From NCBI RefSeq assembly GCF_000764305.2, contig NW_025930472.1:124001-188000 (forward strand): DNA of 64,000 nt, given 5' to 3'. Position 1 is the first letter of the stretch; each line of letters starts with the position of its first letter. Of the stretch, positions 12,501 to 24,100 are shown piece by piece. This DNA comes from Hyalella azteca (taxonomy: Eukaryota > Arthropoda > Malacostraca > Amphipoda > Hyalellidae). Made by a program: the position numbers and the translations under genes. A model generated the notes under the pieces. It was not told the DNA's origin, ran no database searches, and worked only from the letters and a program-made list of their open reading frames with translations.

Positions 12501-15500
12501 ACTTGGGAAAATGCCGCGTGAACCGAATGAAAGAAGTGATTGCATGGAGACGAAGATAATACGTGCAGAAAACTCATACAATATACGCCACTACGGCTAC
12601 ATTCCACGCAGCAGTCATCAATGAATCGAACACTTATTGACTTTACACGTATTTACTGACCCTGAGGCCCACATTGTGCGAGGAGACGTCAGCGAAAAAT
12701 TGTACGATTTTCCATCATTGCTGCACCGTCCCGTGCCCTTAATCATTAATTCAGCGGTAATTTAATTGGAGGTAGCTGATTATATAGGTAGCTGATTTGG
12801 AAACTAACGCTTCGTACGTTAATGACTGCTATCGCGAACGCAGTTGAATTTCGCTGACAATTCTTGTCGAGCCACTCATTTCTGGGTGACGGTCAGAATA
12901 TCAGAAGTTAATTACGAGGTATCAGAAGCTAATTACGAGGTATCAGAAGCTTATTATGAGGTATCATTAGCTAATCATCAGGTATCAGAAGCTTTTAGTG
13001 AAGCATTAGAAATCTGTTCCATTTTAACCCTATTTTCGACCAGATAGAAAAGTAACTTCACAGCGAAGTGACCATCGAAAATTTGGGTTCCGGATAAAAT
13101 ATAAAAAAATCATTCAGTCAATCTGATAAATTAATGCATTCAATCTAACAAATCTTTTCAATGTTACCGAAAAAATGATGCCAGGCATGTCTGAATTCAC
13201 AATGATAAAATTATCAATATAAAATATTAATCAAAACAAATAACCTGGTTGTCCATTACGATCTAGGAATCAGGAAGTCTGCTACGTTACAAGGTCGATT
13301 CAAATATGACTCAACATAGCTGATGAATTAACTCGATTGATATTCAGTGCATGACTTGGCTACCAGACGGCCGTGTTTCTTCTCCAAGTTGGCATGCAGA
13401 CGATGTTGATACGTAAAATTAACATCGTTATTCATTTACATTTACTTCCGATGACGTCTTAAAATAAGAAGATTTTTAGTTGGATTGCATTTGTAAGTCG
13501 GAGAGTTTTGGCAAACACACAAGGACTATCACGTACTAATAATATAACAACATTATTATGTACTTTGTTTGATGTGTAACAATAAGCATGCTTACGGACA
13601 CAACTCGTGCGCATCGCACAAGGTATAGGATGCCACGATGCATTCAGATAGGAACAAAAATAACGCGGCCCCAGCTTCTGATGTCGCAAATCAGAAACTG
13701 GGGCGGCTCTAAATTTTGTTGAGATCTCTTCACATGAGCAATGTACCTCTGAATCCATCTTTTGCATTACTAACAGCCGCTACGATCAAGCATTCATAAT
13801 CACTTCCTTGCTCAGAAGAATAAGGCCGAATTAGAAATTCAAATCCCCAAGCTCATTGAAAATTAATTTCATCATATAAAAAATTCATTAATAAATTTGA
13901 AGAAATAAACGTTTAGTATTTGGACAAGTGACCTAATGAACTACCTCACAGGGCTACGAAAAATGTTAAAAAATAAAATAAAATGCAGTATTTTTACATT
14001 TTCTTGGACTCACTCGAGACGAAATTAATGGCGTTAATAGCAGTGCTATAATCACGTGCTACATTAAATTAAATGCAAAATTCAATAACAAACAACACTA
14101 AAGCTAACACTACATGATTAAAACGATCCACTAAAAAATTCCGAATGAAATAATGTTTGCCATCACCTATAACATGTGATAAAACTTTAAGTAAACCATT
14201 ATTTCAATTTTGATTTCTCAATCACTTAATTCGAATCTGTGAAAGTGTTTACCTTTAACATTGCTAATTAATGAGGAAAATGGTATGAATCCAACGGCTA
14301 CTGAAATAGCACGGCCCCATTCTGCGTATGAAATTTGTCCAGGTTTCAGCACGCACATTCCAGTCCGTCCATATCAACATAAAAAATAAATCAAAACCTT
14401 GCATTCCTAGCCAGCTGAGAAAACTGTTTGTTTAGCGATGCTTTTACTATGCCGGAACACAATTCACGCTAAATTATGAATTGATTCTCAGCAACATATC
14501 ACAACCTTGCGCTCTACACAACAACGGAATTGGTTGAGCGATAATTTTCATCTAACAATTCATGACATTGCATCATGGAAATATTTGTATGTATTATAAA
14601 ACAAATATAAATAAATAAAAACGAATACCGTTTTTAATCTAACCCCATTCGGACTTCTTAGCGCTACGGCGAAACTCATTGTTTCAGTGAAAAATTTCCA
14701 TACCAATTATTAATAACTTTGGAGTCGTTTAAAATTGAGCAGAATTAAAGTATCTGTGCGTGGTGAGCTCTCGAAGAGATTTGGTCTGCCAGTGCTAGAG
14801 GATTAAAATAAATAGACATTGGTGGATTAGCATGCAGGATCGAGTTTATTATGTGCGGAGTGACGTACTGAGGCAAGGTGGGTTCTTAGTGTTAAAGGGT
14901 TTAGTTAAGTTAACAGACGTTGGTTGATTACCATGCTAGAGTTAACAATGAATAAACATCAGTCACGCACCTCGGCGACTTGGTCGCTTTCGGCAGGCTG
15001 TAAAAGAGGAGAAATAAAATGACTGTAAAAACATGCGTCCGAAGTTCACCATGTTTTGAACAAATTCTGTTTCAAACTCTTAATGCCTCTAGAATCGTCT
15101 GAATAATTGTGTTTGAAACGATCTCTTACAATTATTCGATGGTAAGTAATCATGATCCCAACTTTTCTGAAAAATTTAGTACCCATCGTAAAATATCTAC
15201 AGGGCGAAATTGGATATATTTTGAGAATTATTTAATAAACCAAAGAATTATTAAATAATAATAATTAAAAATTATTTAATAAATAATTTAATAATAAAAT
15301 AAACTTAAGTTAGGTATTTAAGTTGGTATCGCAACCATCAATTAGCCCCGAAAAATCAGTAGATTCTCTTCCTTACGTAAAATTAAAATGCAAAAAAAAA
15401 AGTCAACTGAAGACCAGAATAAAAATGAGCTTGACTTACAGTTTTCATCATTAATAGTAAATAAAGCTAACTAATTTTATTATATATCGCCTTGAAGACG

Positions 15501-15696
15501 ATGGCAATTTCTCTTTGATTATACATCCTCCAGTCACTTTGCGGCACATTGTAAATCAAGACGCAAACATCACCACGCAATAATTTCATGGATAATTCTA
15601 TACCGTAATCGTTGTAACATTAAAGCCAAATGCCGTCATTTACGCTCACCTGTGACGACCGTAGTAAGGAGCTTTAGGTGCCACAACCGGTGCCAT
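6174..15696 (-). CDS. Unrecognised gene, N-terminal 320 residues, four exons
   Basis: This is a gene model on the minus strand: 15696-15650, 14997-14971, 7330-6816 and 6544-6174. The reading phase is continuous across all three introns, each with GT-AG borders, and gives 320 residues with no stop. The N-terminus is short, basic and rich in Pro and Tyr (MAPVVAPKAPYYGRH). The middle (exon 3) is rich in Ser, Asn, Lys and Arg. The last exon is acidic and rich in Asp, Glu, Ala and Thr. There are no membrane segments, signal peptide or Cys pattern, so it looks largely disordered. I do not recognise the family. I considered arthropod muscle filament proteins because of the short basic Pro/Tyr start, but no motif supports this. 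The 3' end was not found; the strong donor at 6173 (GTGAGT) means at least one more exon exists. Reading through that donor would instead add about 40 hydrophobic residues before a stop near 6,042. Confidence 0.6.
6816..7330 (-). CDS. Exon 3 of unrecognised minus-strand gene
   Basis: A 515-nt exon with acceptor TTTTAATCCTTTCAG and donor G|GTGGGT. A second possible donor lies 4 nt downstream, but only the first keeps frame with exon 4. It encodes a polar segment with clusters such as SSGYLGSTTDSSLNSSPDS and a basic patch RRLKFVNKKTNFKQK. No conserved domain was recognised. Confidence 0.65.
8048..8668. repeat. Minisatellite, about 70-nt unit, eight or so copies
   Basis: Degenerate tandem units carry the phrases TGATAACTTGTACGTTTGAT, AAACGTCCTTAATGAAATAC and ACCACAACGTGT. 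Unit length varies because of indels. No coding potential. Confidence 0.85.
9057..9368 (-). mobile_element. tRNA-derived SINE, copy 1
   Basis: Read on the minus strand, this element starts near ACAGGGTGGATCGCCGGTTA and contains a B-box-like GCGGGTTCGATC. It then carries AGAATCGGCGAGG, GCGGTTAAG and GCAGTGAGTTGCGAGTTC. The same order of blocks occurs at 39507-39745 on the plus strand. This copy has about 70 extra bases in the middle (around 9,170-9,245). The A-box is more decayed than in copy 2. Confidence 0.75.
10531..10682 (+). repeat. 150-bp dispersed repeat with GACG-rich core, copy 1
   Basis: Matches 18838-18985 in the same orientation. Landmarks are AAAAAATATAACTCAGTACT, TCGTCGACGAAAACGTGAAG, a GGACAGACGGACGGACAGAC tract and CGAGCACAATAG. 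The end GAGAAAATGC is an inverted match of the internal GCATTTTTTCG, so the unit can fold into a stem. The class is unknown; it may be a MITE or SINE-like repeat. Confidence 0.8.
11461..11605. repeat. Minisatellite, 36-nt unit, four copies
   Basis: Four imperfect units built on CAGCTCTTATTGTCACTATA followed by a short TTGAC-containing spacer. Open frames across it are a by-product of the repeat. Confidence 0.8.
11703..11922. repeat. Minisatellite, 53-nt unit, four copies
   Basis: Units contain AAATGCAGGGAAGGTCGTGC, AGTGCAATGGGTAAGCGTGA and GTATCCGATAAAC. The second and third copies are nearly identical and the fourth is truncated. The overlapping minus-strand frames (DLPCIC repeats) come from the array and are not considered a gene. 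Confidence 0.9.
12894..12994 (+). repeat. 21-nt in-frame repeat, five copies
   Basis: Units of the form TCAGAAGCTAATTACGAGGTA. The period is a multiple of three, so one frame reads a YEVSEAN-type heptad. The open frame around it is only about 67 codons and has no recognisable neighbours, so a protein is not claimed. Confidence 0.75.
14971..14997 (-). CDS. Exon 2 (27-nt microexon) of unrecognised minus-strand gene
   Basis: The 27 bases lie between acceptor TCCTCTTTTACAG and donor GTGCGT on the minus strand. The exon enters and leaves with the phases demanded by exons 1 and 3. It encodes S-LPKATKSP-R including the split codons. The fit of both phases is the main support. Confidence 0.55.
15650..15696 (-). 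CDS. Exon 1 (start codon) of unrecognised minus-strand gene
   Basis: The exon has an ATG with G at +4, 15 codons (MAPVVAPKAPYYGRH) and two bases of a split Ser codon, followed by the strong donor GTGAGC. The upstream sequence in that frame has no support as coding. This is chosen as the start because exon 2 joins it in phase. Confidence 0.6.
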
Positions 15697-16262
15697 CCTA
15701 TCCCCAGGATAAACAAATAACACTCCGACACAAAGCAAAGCGAAGATCAAATAAGTAATTTAAATGAAACAAACAAATGGAAAACGTGATCAACTTCGTT
15801 ATCAAAGTAAAAAATGCAAAGGAATAACGCGATAATGTGCGAGTGTTCTAAACACACACAAAGAACAAAATAGAAAAAACTACCAGGAGTGTCTGCAGCC
15901 TCAGGAAAGTTACAATATCAAACCCCAACTAAGCGGAGCTGAGTGTTTGGAGAATTTAAATTTAGACAGAAGTTTAAGAATAATCACGAGCTTGAATAAA
16001 ATCAATTTATTCAAGACTGATTTGAGGTGAAAATGTTTAATTTTTGTAAGAGTTGAAGCAATTTTACTCAAAAAACTGCCAAACTCTGAGTGGCGAAGTC
16101 TAATAAATCAACTGATGAATGTAAAACAGATGTTCTGATGGAAATAAACTTAAATACAAATTCAAAGAACGCCTTAAAATCAACAAAATAAACGCGAGTA
16201 AACTGACTGAAAATGTGGAGAAGAAGTTATACCTTTCAGACAAAACAAGATGGTTTTGTCCG

Positions 16263-16600
16263 ACAGATGGTCCCTCTCACACAACACACGAACAATTTAC
16301 AGATGGTTCCTCTCACACAACACACGAACAATATACAGATGGTCCCTCTCACACAACACCCGAACTACAGATGGTCCCTCTTACACAACACACGAACAAT
16401 ATACAGATGTTTCCTCTCTCACAAAACACGAACTACCGATGGTTCCTCTCACACAAAACACGAACTATCGATGGTTCCTGTCACACAAAACACGAACTAT
16501 CGATGGTTCCTCTCACACAAAACACGAACTACCGATGGTTCCTCTCACACAAAACACGAACTGCCGATGGTTCCTCTCACACAAAACACGAGCTCTTGTT
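16263..16600 (+). repeat. Minisatellite, 36/32-nt unit, about ten copies
   Basis: Units contain GATGGTTCCTCTCACACAA and ACACGAAC. The first copies are 36 nt long and the later ones 32 nt. All three forward frames are open because the unit lacks stops, giving three overlapping open frames of 120-142 codons. These are not treated as genes. Confidence 0.9.
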
Positions 16601-18837
16601 TACAGCCGTTGAAATGTCAGCTTAATTACGACGTCCTTTAAGCATGCAGAGGGACGATGATTGTGCGAAAAATAGAACACAACAGAAAAACTTTTTTTTT
16701 TAGCAGATAATTGACACTTTTCTTTACTTGAAACCTCGTTCAGGTCCCCAGGGTTGAACAGCACACGAGTTTAGGTTTACACCGGGTTTAGGTTACTTCA
16801 AACCTCGCACAGGTAACGATTGTTGAACAACACTCAAATTTAGGTTCACACTTGTACCATGAACAACTTATTTCACGGGCTGCCACAACACGAAGCTCAG
16901 TTGAAGAAATGCTGAAGTTTTGGCTGGCATCAGTTCCGTGTGCGCGACCGCTATATGGTATGGGCCATCATAGCAGTGCGAGCATCGCGGTCAGAAGACG
17001 ATGCAAGGCGAATTTTGTATCGCTTCACAAGAACGCAAAACTTATTTAGATTATAGGGTAGTCGATGGCTACCCTTTCATTCTTATTTCATTATTTGACT
17101 CTAATTTTCTGTATAAAGGCAGCGAGTTGGTTTACTTATCATCTATTTAGTAGGTTTGTTTGTTATTTAGGTTTGTTTATACATTTCTGCTTTTTGCTTT
17201 TGATTCTATTCCTAATATTTAAACTCATAAAAAAATTGATTTTATAACAATAATATCTATAATAATATTATCTATAATAATAATATCTATAATAATAAAT
17301 TCATTCTAAAATATACGGAACAAAGTACAATATACTGAATAAAGTAGAGAGCGTGAACGTATACAGAATTTTCCGCGAATCGAATAAAGGTGGATACTCA
17401 CAAAACAGGGTACTATCTACTAGCGCAACTATATTATCGCAATGCGTTATCGCATCGCTGAAAGTGCATTATTTTCATCGTTTCCATCGCAAAAGCACCG
17501 TTTACGATTAATGTTTACGCATCGTTTTCATCGCAAATGCTCGTTTCATTCTTGATGAGAAACGAACATTTGTGACGTTGCACCGACTTACTTGCCTACG
17601 ACAATAATTACTTTACTTATACATCAGATACTAAGAAACGTGCCAACTGCAATGTTAGAAACTTTAAAGGGACCAATAAAAACGGCTAATCCATTGAACT
17701 TCAAAATTCTTGCAAAAGTACGAGCCTCAACGAGAAAACTGCGTTAAGTTTTACCACGATAGCAACAACCTGTCGAATGGAACTAAACTGCCGGCACTGC
17801 GAAGCACAAGTTGAAAACGACAAACGCGAGGCCGAGTTAGACTGTAGGAGTCACGCCGTCCAGAACAGAACTGGAGCCGCGGACGCTGCACTCAGCGGCC
17901 GCAAATTATGCCATAAATAAAGCATGGCGCTCGAACTCGCACGCACTCTCCGATTACCTCGATACTCTCGTGAATCCTTGCAACCTCACGCACGCTAACT
18001 TGTACAGTTTAGAGGCGGTATTAATGCTAATAACTGCATGGACCTTGATCTTCGGCCCTTCAGAGACGTTACTAATATCTGCACAAGCCAGAGCTGCAAC
18101 ATGATATTATTATTAATCGATCAAACCTGCGTCCCTGACGGTGCAACGCATCGGAAATTTGAATTTATGTATCAGTGATGGCACGTAGCTAGAACTTGAT
18201 CTCACGTGACGTGATTTGATGGCACGTGCACCAGTAATTTTAACCTACGAGAGGTTCAGGTTCAGGAGAATTATATGAACGAACTTTAAGGGCACAGCGA
18301 TATAAACTCTCGCTACCAGTCGTTTACAATCTCAATTCGAGGATCAGCAATGAACCTTATCGATATCTACGCTCTTAAGCAATCGTGATATGTGTATCTG
18401 CGATTGATCGTACAGAACTAGTGCAGCCTCGTGCCAGCCTTCATACGACAATCTGACATGTTTAATGCGTGTCTCATGCACGAGTGAACACAATCTAGGC
18501 TAGCTCACAATCAATCATTGTGCGAAAAACTACTTAAAATATTCAGCAGCACGAACCAGTAGAAATCTATTCCTCTGAATGCTCTAATGTATCTTTACCA
18601 ATAAGTAATTCATAAGACGGCCCTAGCATGACACGACTATAGGGAGTTCATGTTAATTTGACGCTTACCTCAACGCGGCACTGCACGGACGACGCCATCT
18701 ATCAAGCTGCGATGAGACTTTACCTTGATCTTGACTCGAGCCTTTGAAATTAATGTTCTATTTTTCTAGCGTTAATAACGCATTACCTAAAATATTTCTC
18801 ACGTAGTTGACTGTCGTATCAAAGATGAAACGAAATT

Positions 18838-18985
18838 GAAAAAAATATAACTCAGTACTCAATGCAGTGAGTGATAGAGAGCGCATTTTCTCGTCGACGA
18901 AAACGTGAAGTCACGGACGGACAGACGGACGGACGGACATGGCGAGCACAATAGCGCATTTTTTCCATAAATGAGAAAATGCGCT
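18838..18985 (+). repeat. 150-bp dispersed repeat with GACG-rich core, copy 2
   Basis: Second copy of the element at 10531-10682, same orientation. Here the internal GCGCATTTTCTCG and the terminal GAGAAAATGCGC pair better than in copy 1, so the fold-back feature is clear. Confidence 0.8.
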
Positions 18986-19340
18986 AAAAAGAAATGTTTA
19001 ATGTGGGTCACCAGCAACACTCTTAAGTTCGTTATCTCTAACTATGATACGATTAGATTGTATTGTGCTGAGGAACTGTTGATTTTTTTTAATATTTAAA
19101 GTCGTACTTGACACTATTCCATGCCATTATGGTTCTCAAAGTTTCTAAGTATTACAAATGAAGAGCAGTGAAGTTCAAACGTGCGGAAGAAGCTGAATAA
19201 ATTATCTAAATGAGCACAGTTTAGATAAGCTACGAGCTCACACAAGTTAAGAATCGTCTGAATTATACAGAGCAGGTGACGCTGACCAAACATATCGAAG
19301 GGCTCTCCGTTATTAATGAATGAAAACTTGCCACCAGCAG

Positions 19341-19483
19341 TGCTCTGCAACTGTACAGCTGCCTCTCAGGCAGAGCTCTGCAACTGTACAGCTGCCTCTC
19401 AGGCAGAGCTCTGCAACTGCACAGCTGCCTCTCAGGCAGAGCTCTGCAACTGTATAGCTGCCTCTCAGGCAGAGCTCTGCAAC
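19341..19483. repeat. 33-nt palindromic minisatellite, about four copies
   Basis: The unit contains the palindrome GCAGAGCTCTGC and the pair CAGCTGCCTCTCAGGCAG. Because the period is a multiple of three and the unit is partly self-complementary, open frames run on both strands (AELCNCTAASQ forward, VAELCLRGSCT reverse). No gene is claimed. Confidence 0.85.
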
Positions 19484-20939
19484 ACGTTCAGCTCTGTAAA
19501 GATAGCATTGAGTTTTGATCAGAATGAATGAATGTAGAGGGCAGGGCGGACATCTCAGCGGCAAGTCAATGTCATCAAATGAACAGCGTAGAGGCGTCGA
19601 TAAGCGGTAGCGATTTGTGACGAAGTTATCGACCAGAGGCAAGTCTTGGCTCGGCTCTCAAGTTCAAGGTATGCACGGGCTAGAGAATTCGACAGGAATT
19701 ATGCAAAGAGTTGACGCACAGTCTGCGTTCAATGCCGTAGAAGAAAATCACCACTTTGAGCACCGGACAACGGACTTCATGCATTATTAACTCTTATCGG
19801 AAATTTAACATTTGCATGAGTCCTTATTGACCATACAACAAACTATTGAATTCGTGTTCAAGTGTTCAGAAAAGCTGGAAATAATTATGTATACCACCCA
19901 AGACCACTTAGAAATCCATTGACTCAAGTTCCACCACATTAACGAAAGTTCTGAACGCTATATTACATCTGAAGAACCATTTCATTCGAAATAGTTGTGG
20001 AGCATGATTGTACAAATATGCGAGTCGAGAAAATAATTATACTGAGACAGGTTGTATCGATGACTGATCATTTTATATTTGTGTCTCTTGAGTGGGTAAT
20101 GCTCAATCCTGGCTGCTGCAAATTTGCAAATTGATGATTTAAAAGCGAAGTTAAGGTCAGCTCGCTTTTCAACAGCGAAGTAAAATAGAGTAGAAGAGTC
20201 GGCGCTGAAGAAATAGGCCCATGGCCTGTTCTTGTCCCTGTCGTGACGTGATTCACAGGAGATCTAAAAACCGGCCTTTTGCCCAGATCTTTTCATAACT
20301 GACATTGGTTTGAGCTAGCTACTGGACTTATTGTCAGGTCGATCAGGTGCTAGGCATTTCACGACAATATATGCTCCTGCAAAGCTCTATCTATAGTCTG
20401 TTCGTGAAGACGTTCATACTCGGAGCTTCAACGATTCTATCAGGTATAGGCTGTTGCACATGTCGGTTGACTCGCATCGAGGATAAATGTTGTCGCGAGG
20501 ATGAGTTGCGCGCCGCAGTTTTTTAGCTTATAACCGTGGCGCCTGCGGTGTTTGTTCTTGTTTCAAATTCTAGCAATCCTTCTGGGACCTTGTATAAGCC
20601 ATGAGTATACTTGTATACATCAATGAGGTCACTAAGCGAACGTCGATAACAGAGGCTTGGAAGATTCATCATCTTTAATCTTTTTCATAAGACTCGCCCT
20701 TTAAGCCTGGATAAAAAAAAGGCTGTACACTCACTCTCCATCACCAGTAGAAGCTTGCTTCTTTTACTCAAAACAGAGTCAGAGTTCGTGTAGAAACATT
20801 TTAAAGCGTCTTGTCGTGAGCTGGGATTTCTAAAAATATCACTATATCTACCTACACTCCTATTTCTTTGTACGTAACTTATCTCATTCACATATATTTG
20901 GACACCTGTAGCTGAGCACCTGCAGTTGGTTCCATCTTG

Positions 20940-21105
20940 GCTTCATTTGAAGTCAACTCGCTGTTCAACAACGAAATAGAGGTCAGCTCGCTTTTTTAAC
21001 AGCGAAGGAAATGTCAGCTCGCCCTTCAACAGCGAAATGGCGGTCAGCTCGCCGTTTATTAACAGCGAAATGCAGGTCAGCGCGCTGTTGCTCAACGGTC
21101 AGCTC
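20940..21105. repeat. GTCAGCTCGC...AACAGCGAA degenerate tandem repeat
   Basis: Five or so units of about 35 nt contain GTCAGCTCGC, a short T-rich spacer and AACAGCGAAATG. A related single unit lies at about 20,156-20,184. Confidence 0.7.
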
Positions 21106-24100
21106 AACGATTTTCATCGAACCTCACGCAGGCCGCGGCGAAGGCCGCATGAGTAAAAGATGTGCCGTGAATTATTGCAACTCCAGATTGACCAACAAAA
21201 GCGACATGCTGAGTAACTGTTAAACTCACGAGTAATTGATATGGGCCCTTCGAGAACTATGTCCTGACTCCAAGCTACAAAATCAATTATTTAGAAACGC
21301 TCATATACAATATGAAGAGTAAAAACCAACTTTTTGAGGAGTGATAACAAAAAGAATTTCGTCACAAAGGAATTTCAAAGAGAAGCAAGCATACGTCTGA
21401 ATTAATTAACATAGTTCGAGGGAAACGATGCAGTTTTTTCCTGGAGACTCACTCAGTTTTTCCTGGTACACTTCCGTTCACAAGTGACGTCACCGCAGGT
21501 TGTAGTCAACGTAACTGTAGGTGCATCTAAATTCTAAAGCGGGTCGTGGAAAGTGTCAGGAAGACTCACTCGAGTGCATTCCTTGTGGAGTCTTCTTTTC
21601 CTCCTCCCCGCAATAAATTCTCTCAATTATCAGGGCATCAAAATCAGTCCTTCGCTCATATTTTGAAAATAGCAGATCCTGAAATATTCAGCGAAGATAA
21701 ATAAAAAGACGGAACTACAAGGGAGCTTCTCGCCAACCCGGAATATTTTTCGATTAGACGTAATCTAATGAAGATTTCAAACCTAAATAACAGAAGTTGG
21801 AATTAAACATATTGAAATATTTATCACAGCTTGTGTGCGAGTGTGTGTGGCGCGTGGTGCTGTAAATTTTCAAGGCTGCTTGGGCGCTTATTCAGGATAC
21901 TTGTCAGTTCGGGATATAACCTGGACCTGGAAATGTTTTATTACCGTATATGTAGTAAGAAAATGGTAAGGCAGAAGACTGTAAAGTAATGATTGAATCA
22001 ATTAACCCGAGAAATTTTCTTGCTAATTACATAATTTAAATTAGTCTAAATAAATTTAATGTAAAAATCACAAATAAAAATTTTCGAGCTTCAAACAATT
22101 TTTCAGCAAGCTTGCTTCATTAACTCGGTCGCTATGGCAGAAGCTAGCTGACTCAACTGAGCAAAAATACATGCGTCGTACAATACTACAATAAGAGCAA
22201 ACTTTAAATGGCATGAATAACTGTTCACTACCTGAGTAATGTAAATATCTAGTTCGAGGCCAGACTTTGCTCGTAAAATTCGAGCTTCCACTGACAAAAA
22301 CAAAGCATTCGATGAACCAGAAAAACCTTCAACGACCTTCTCCAGGCGGGGACCTTGAGTCACCAAGACGTCCTCTGGCTGCGGCATCAACAGCCGCGTT
22401 GACAACCACAATAATCCTAATGATAATCCTACTGAAAGACAATTATGGAGGTTAAGTAAATAAAATTTAATGGGCGAGGACTGCCATCATGCAGGTGGAG
22501 GATTCAATGTTGTCAAAAGTAGAATACGAATTCGAAACTTTTAGAATTTTAGAAACTCCTTCCATTTCTTTAGAATTTTCAGGAATATAAACTCCCTCAC
22601 ATGAGTGCCAACATCCTAGCTTAAGAAAATGCTCGAAAATAAAAACCATGGAAATGCTACCGAGCACATAGCGTACTGCGCTACAGCTCTATCTCAATAC
22701 CGTATTAGCTGCTACCGAGCACAGCACTGCGCTACAGCTCCACCAATATCACCGTTTAGGGAATTTCCGGGATTGGGTTCGAGCAATGTTATTAACGTTA
22801 TCAACACTTTGTGAAGCGCGCTTTTCTTTGTGCATCAGTTTATAAATATACGATTTTCATCTCGGAGTTGCAGATAAATTATCCTACCTCGGTGATTGAA
22901 TGATATAACAGTTAATCACTGGGAGTCAAGCATAGGCCTAAAGTGCCGTCTCGTCCAACCACAAACACGGAGCGGCCGACGGGTCCGGGCGCCCTATGTC
23001 GCTGCGACCAGTTCTGAAAGTTACGTAGCCTGCGACATGGCCGGGTCCGCAGACGTGGAGGCCGCAATCAACATCTAATGATATTGAAACAGTGATATTT
23101 GCAACTGGTGAAAATAAATAATGGTCTACGTAGGCTAAGAAAATAGTTTGTCTATAAAATATTTACCTCTGAACGATAGTTTAGTAATACTCCATTGCGG
23201 CGCGTCATTAGGAATATTATTCGATTTTTAACGAGGTTGATCAGTTAGGATCAGAATAGTTAGGATCACAAAAGTTAGGGTCAGTAATTCAAGTCCTACA
23301 GTATTTATTCCTACAGTAGTATTTACAGTAGTATTTTGAAGTCCTACAGTATTTAGTTATTCAAGTCCTTTACGTGTAGATGGCTGATAAACAACGTACT
23401 GTAGGTAGGAAGTTAGGAACTGCATGATCATTTCTCTAGCTGACAACTGCTGATGAAGCATCGCAGGCGCGATGCTTCACTTAAGAAATTTAGAGAAAGC
23501 CCCCCAACGAGGCGAATGAGTGAGGCAATAGTTCCTTAATAATAGTTACACATGGAGCTTGATGATTACAAAGATGAAAGTTTTTCGTACGTAAAATTTG
23601 TGTATCTTAGAATGGCGGCATTCATAATAGACTGCAAGTTATTAAAAGTCGAAATTCGAAAAACATAACAATGATCCTACTATCACGGAACTTATTGACA
23701 TCGAGAACTGAGTAACGCAGTAGGCTAAACTGTCCGGATGTACTTGATTTATTTAGAAGTTTAGAACCAATTTCAAGAAGACATAGTTGCATGATAAAAT
23801 ATTGCATTTAAATAAATAATAAAAGACGAATTAATAATTTCGGTACTGCAACTGTCAAAGAACTGTGCAAAAAAAGTTGTAGTAAAACTTACAATCCCTT
23901 CAAACCATGCAGCCAAAGGTTAGAAATAAAGAGAGTACATTTTCTAAGTAATACTATGTACCCAGCCCCAGGGATTACTGAACAAAGGTATAACAATGCA
24001 AAAGAGGATGTTTCGTATGACTACGTATATATTATGATAACATACCGCTGATAGGACTAGGAGCAGGTTTCGTTGACACGTTAACGGAATTGCCGCGTTC

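Noticed and set aside
16213..16641. Three overlapping forward open frames of 120-142 codons
   Set aside because: They are by-products of a stop-free minisatellite; all frames are open and the peptides are simple cycles.
22236..22430. Minus-strand exon-like frame with acceptor GTCTTTCAG and donor CAG|GTAGTG
   Set aside because: The borders look possible and the frame is open, but no partner exon or family match could be found; chance is likely in this much sequence.
22940..23078. GC-richer frame with TRSGRRVRAP before a stop, like the tail of a retroelement polyprotein
   Set aside because: Only one short motif; no integrase, reverse transcriptase or LTR nearby.
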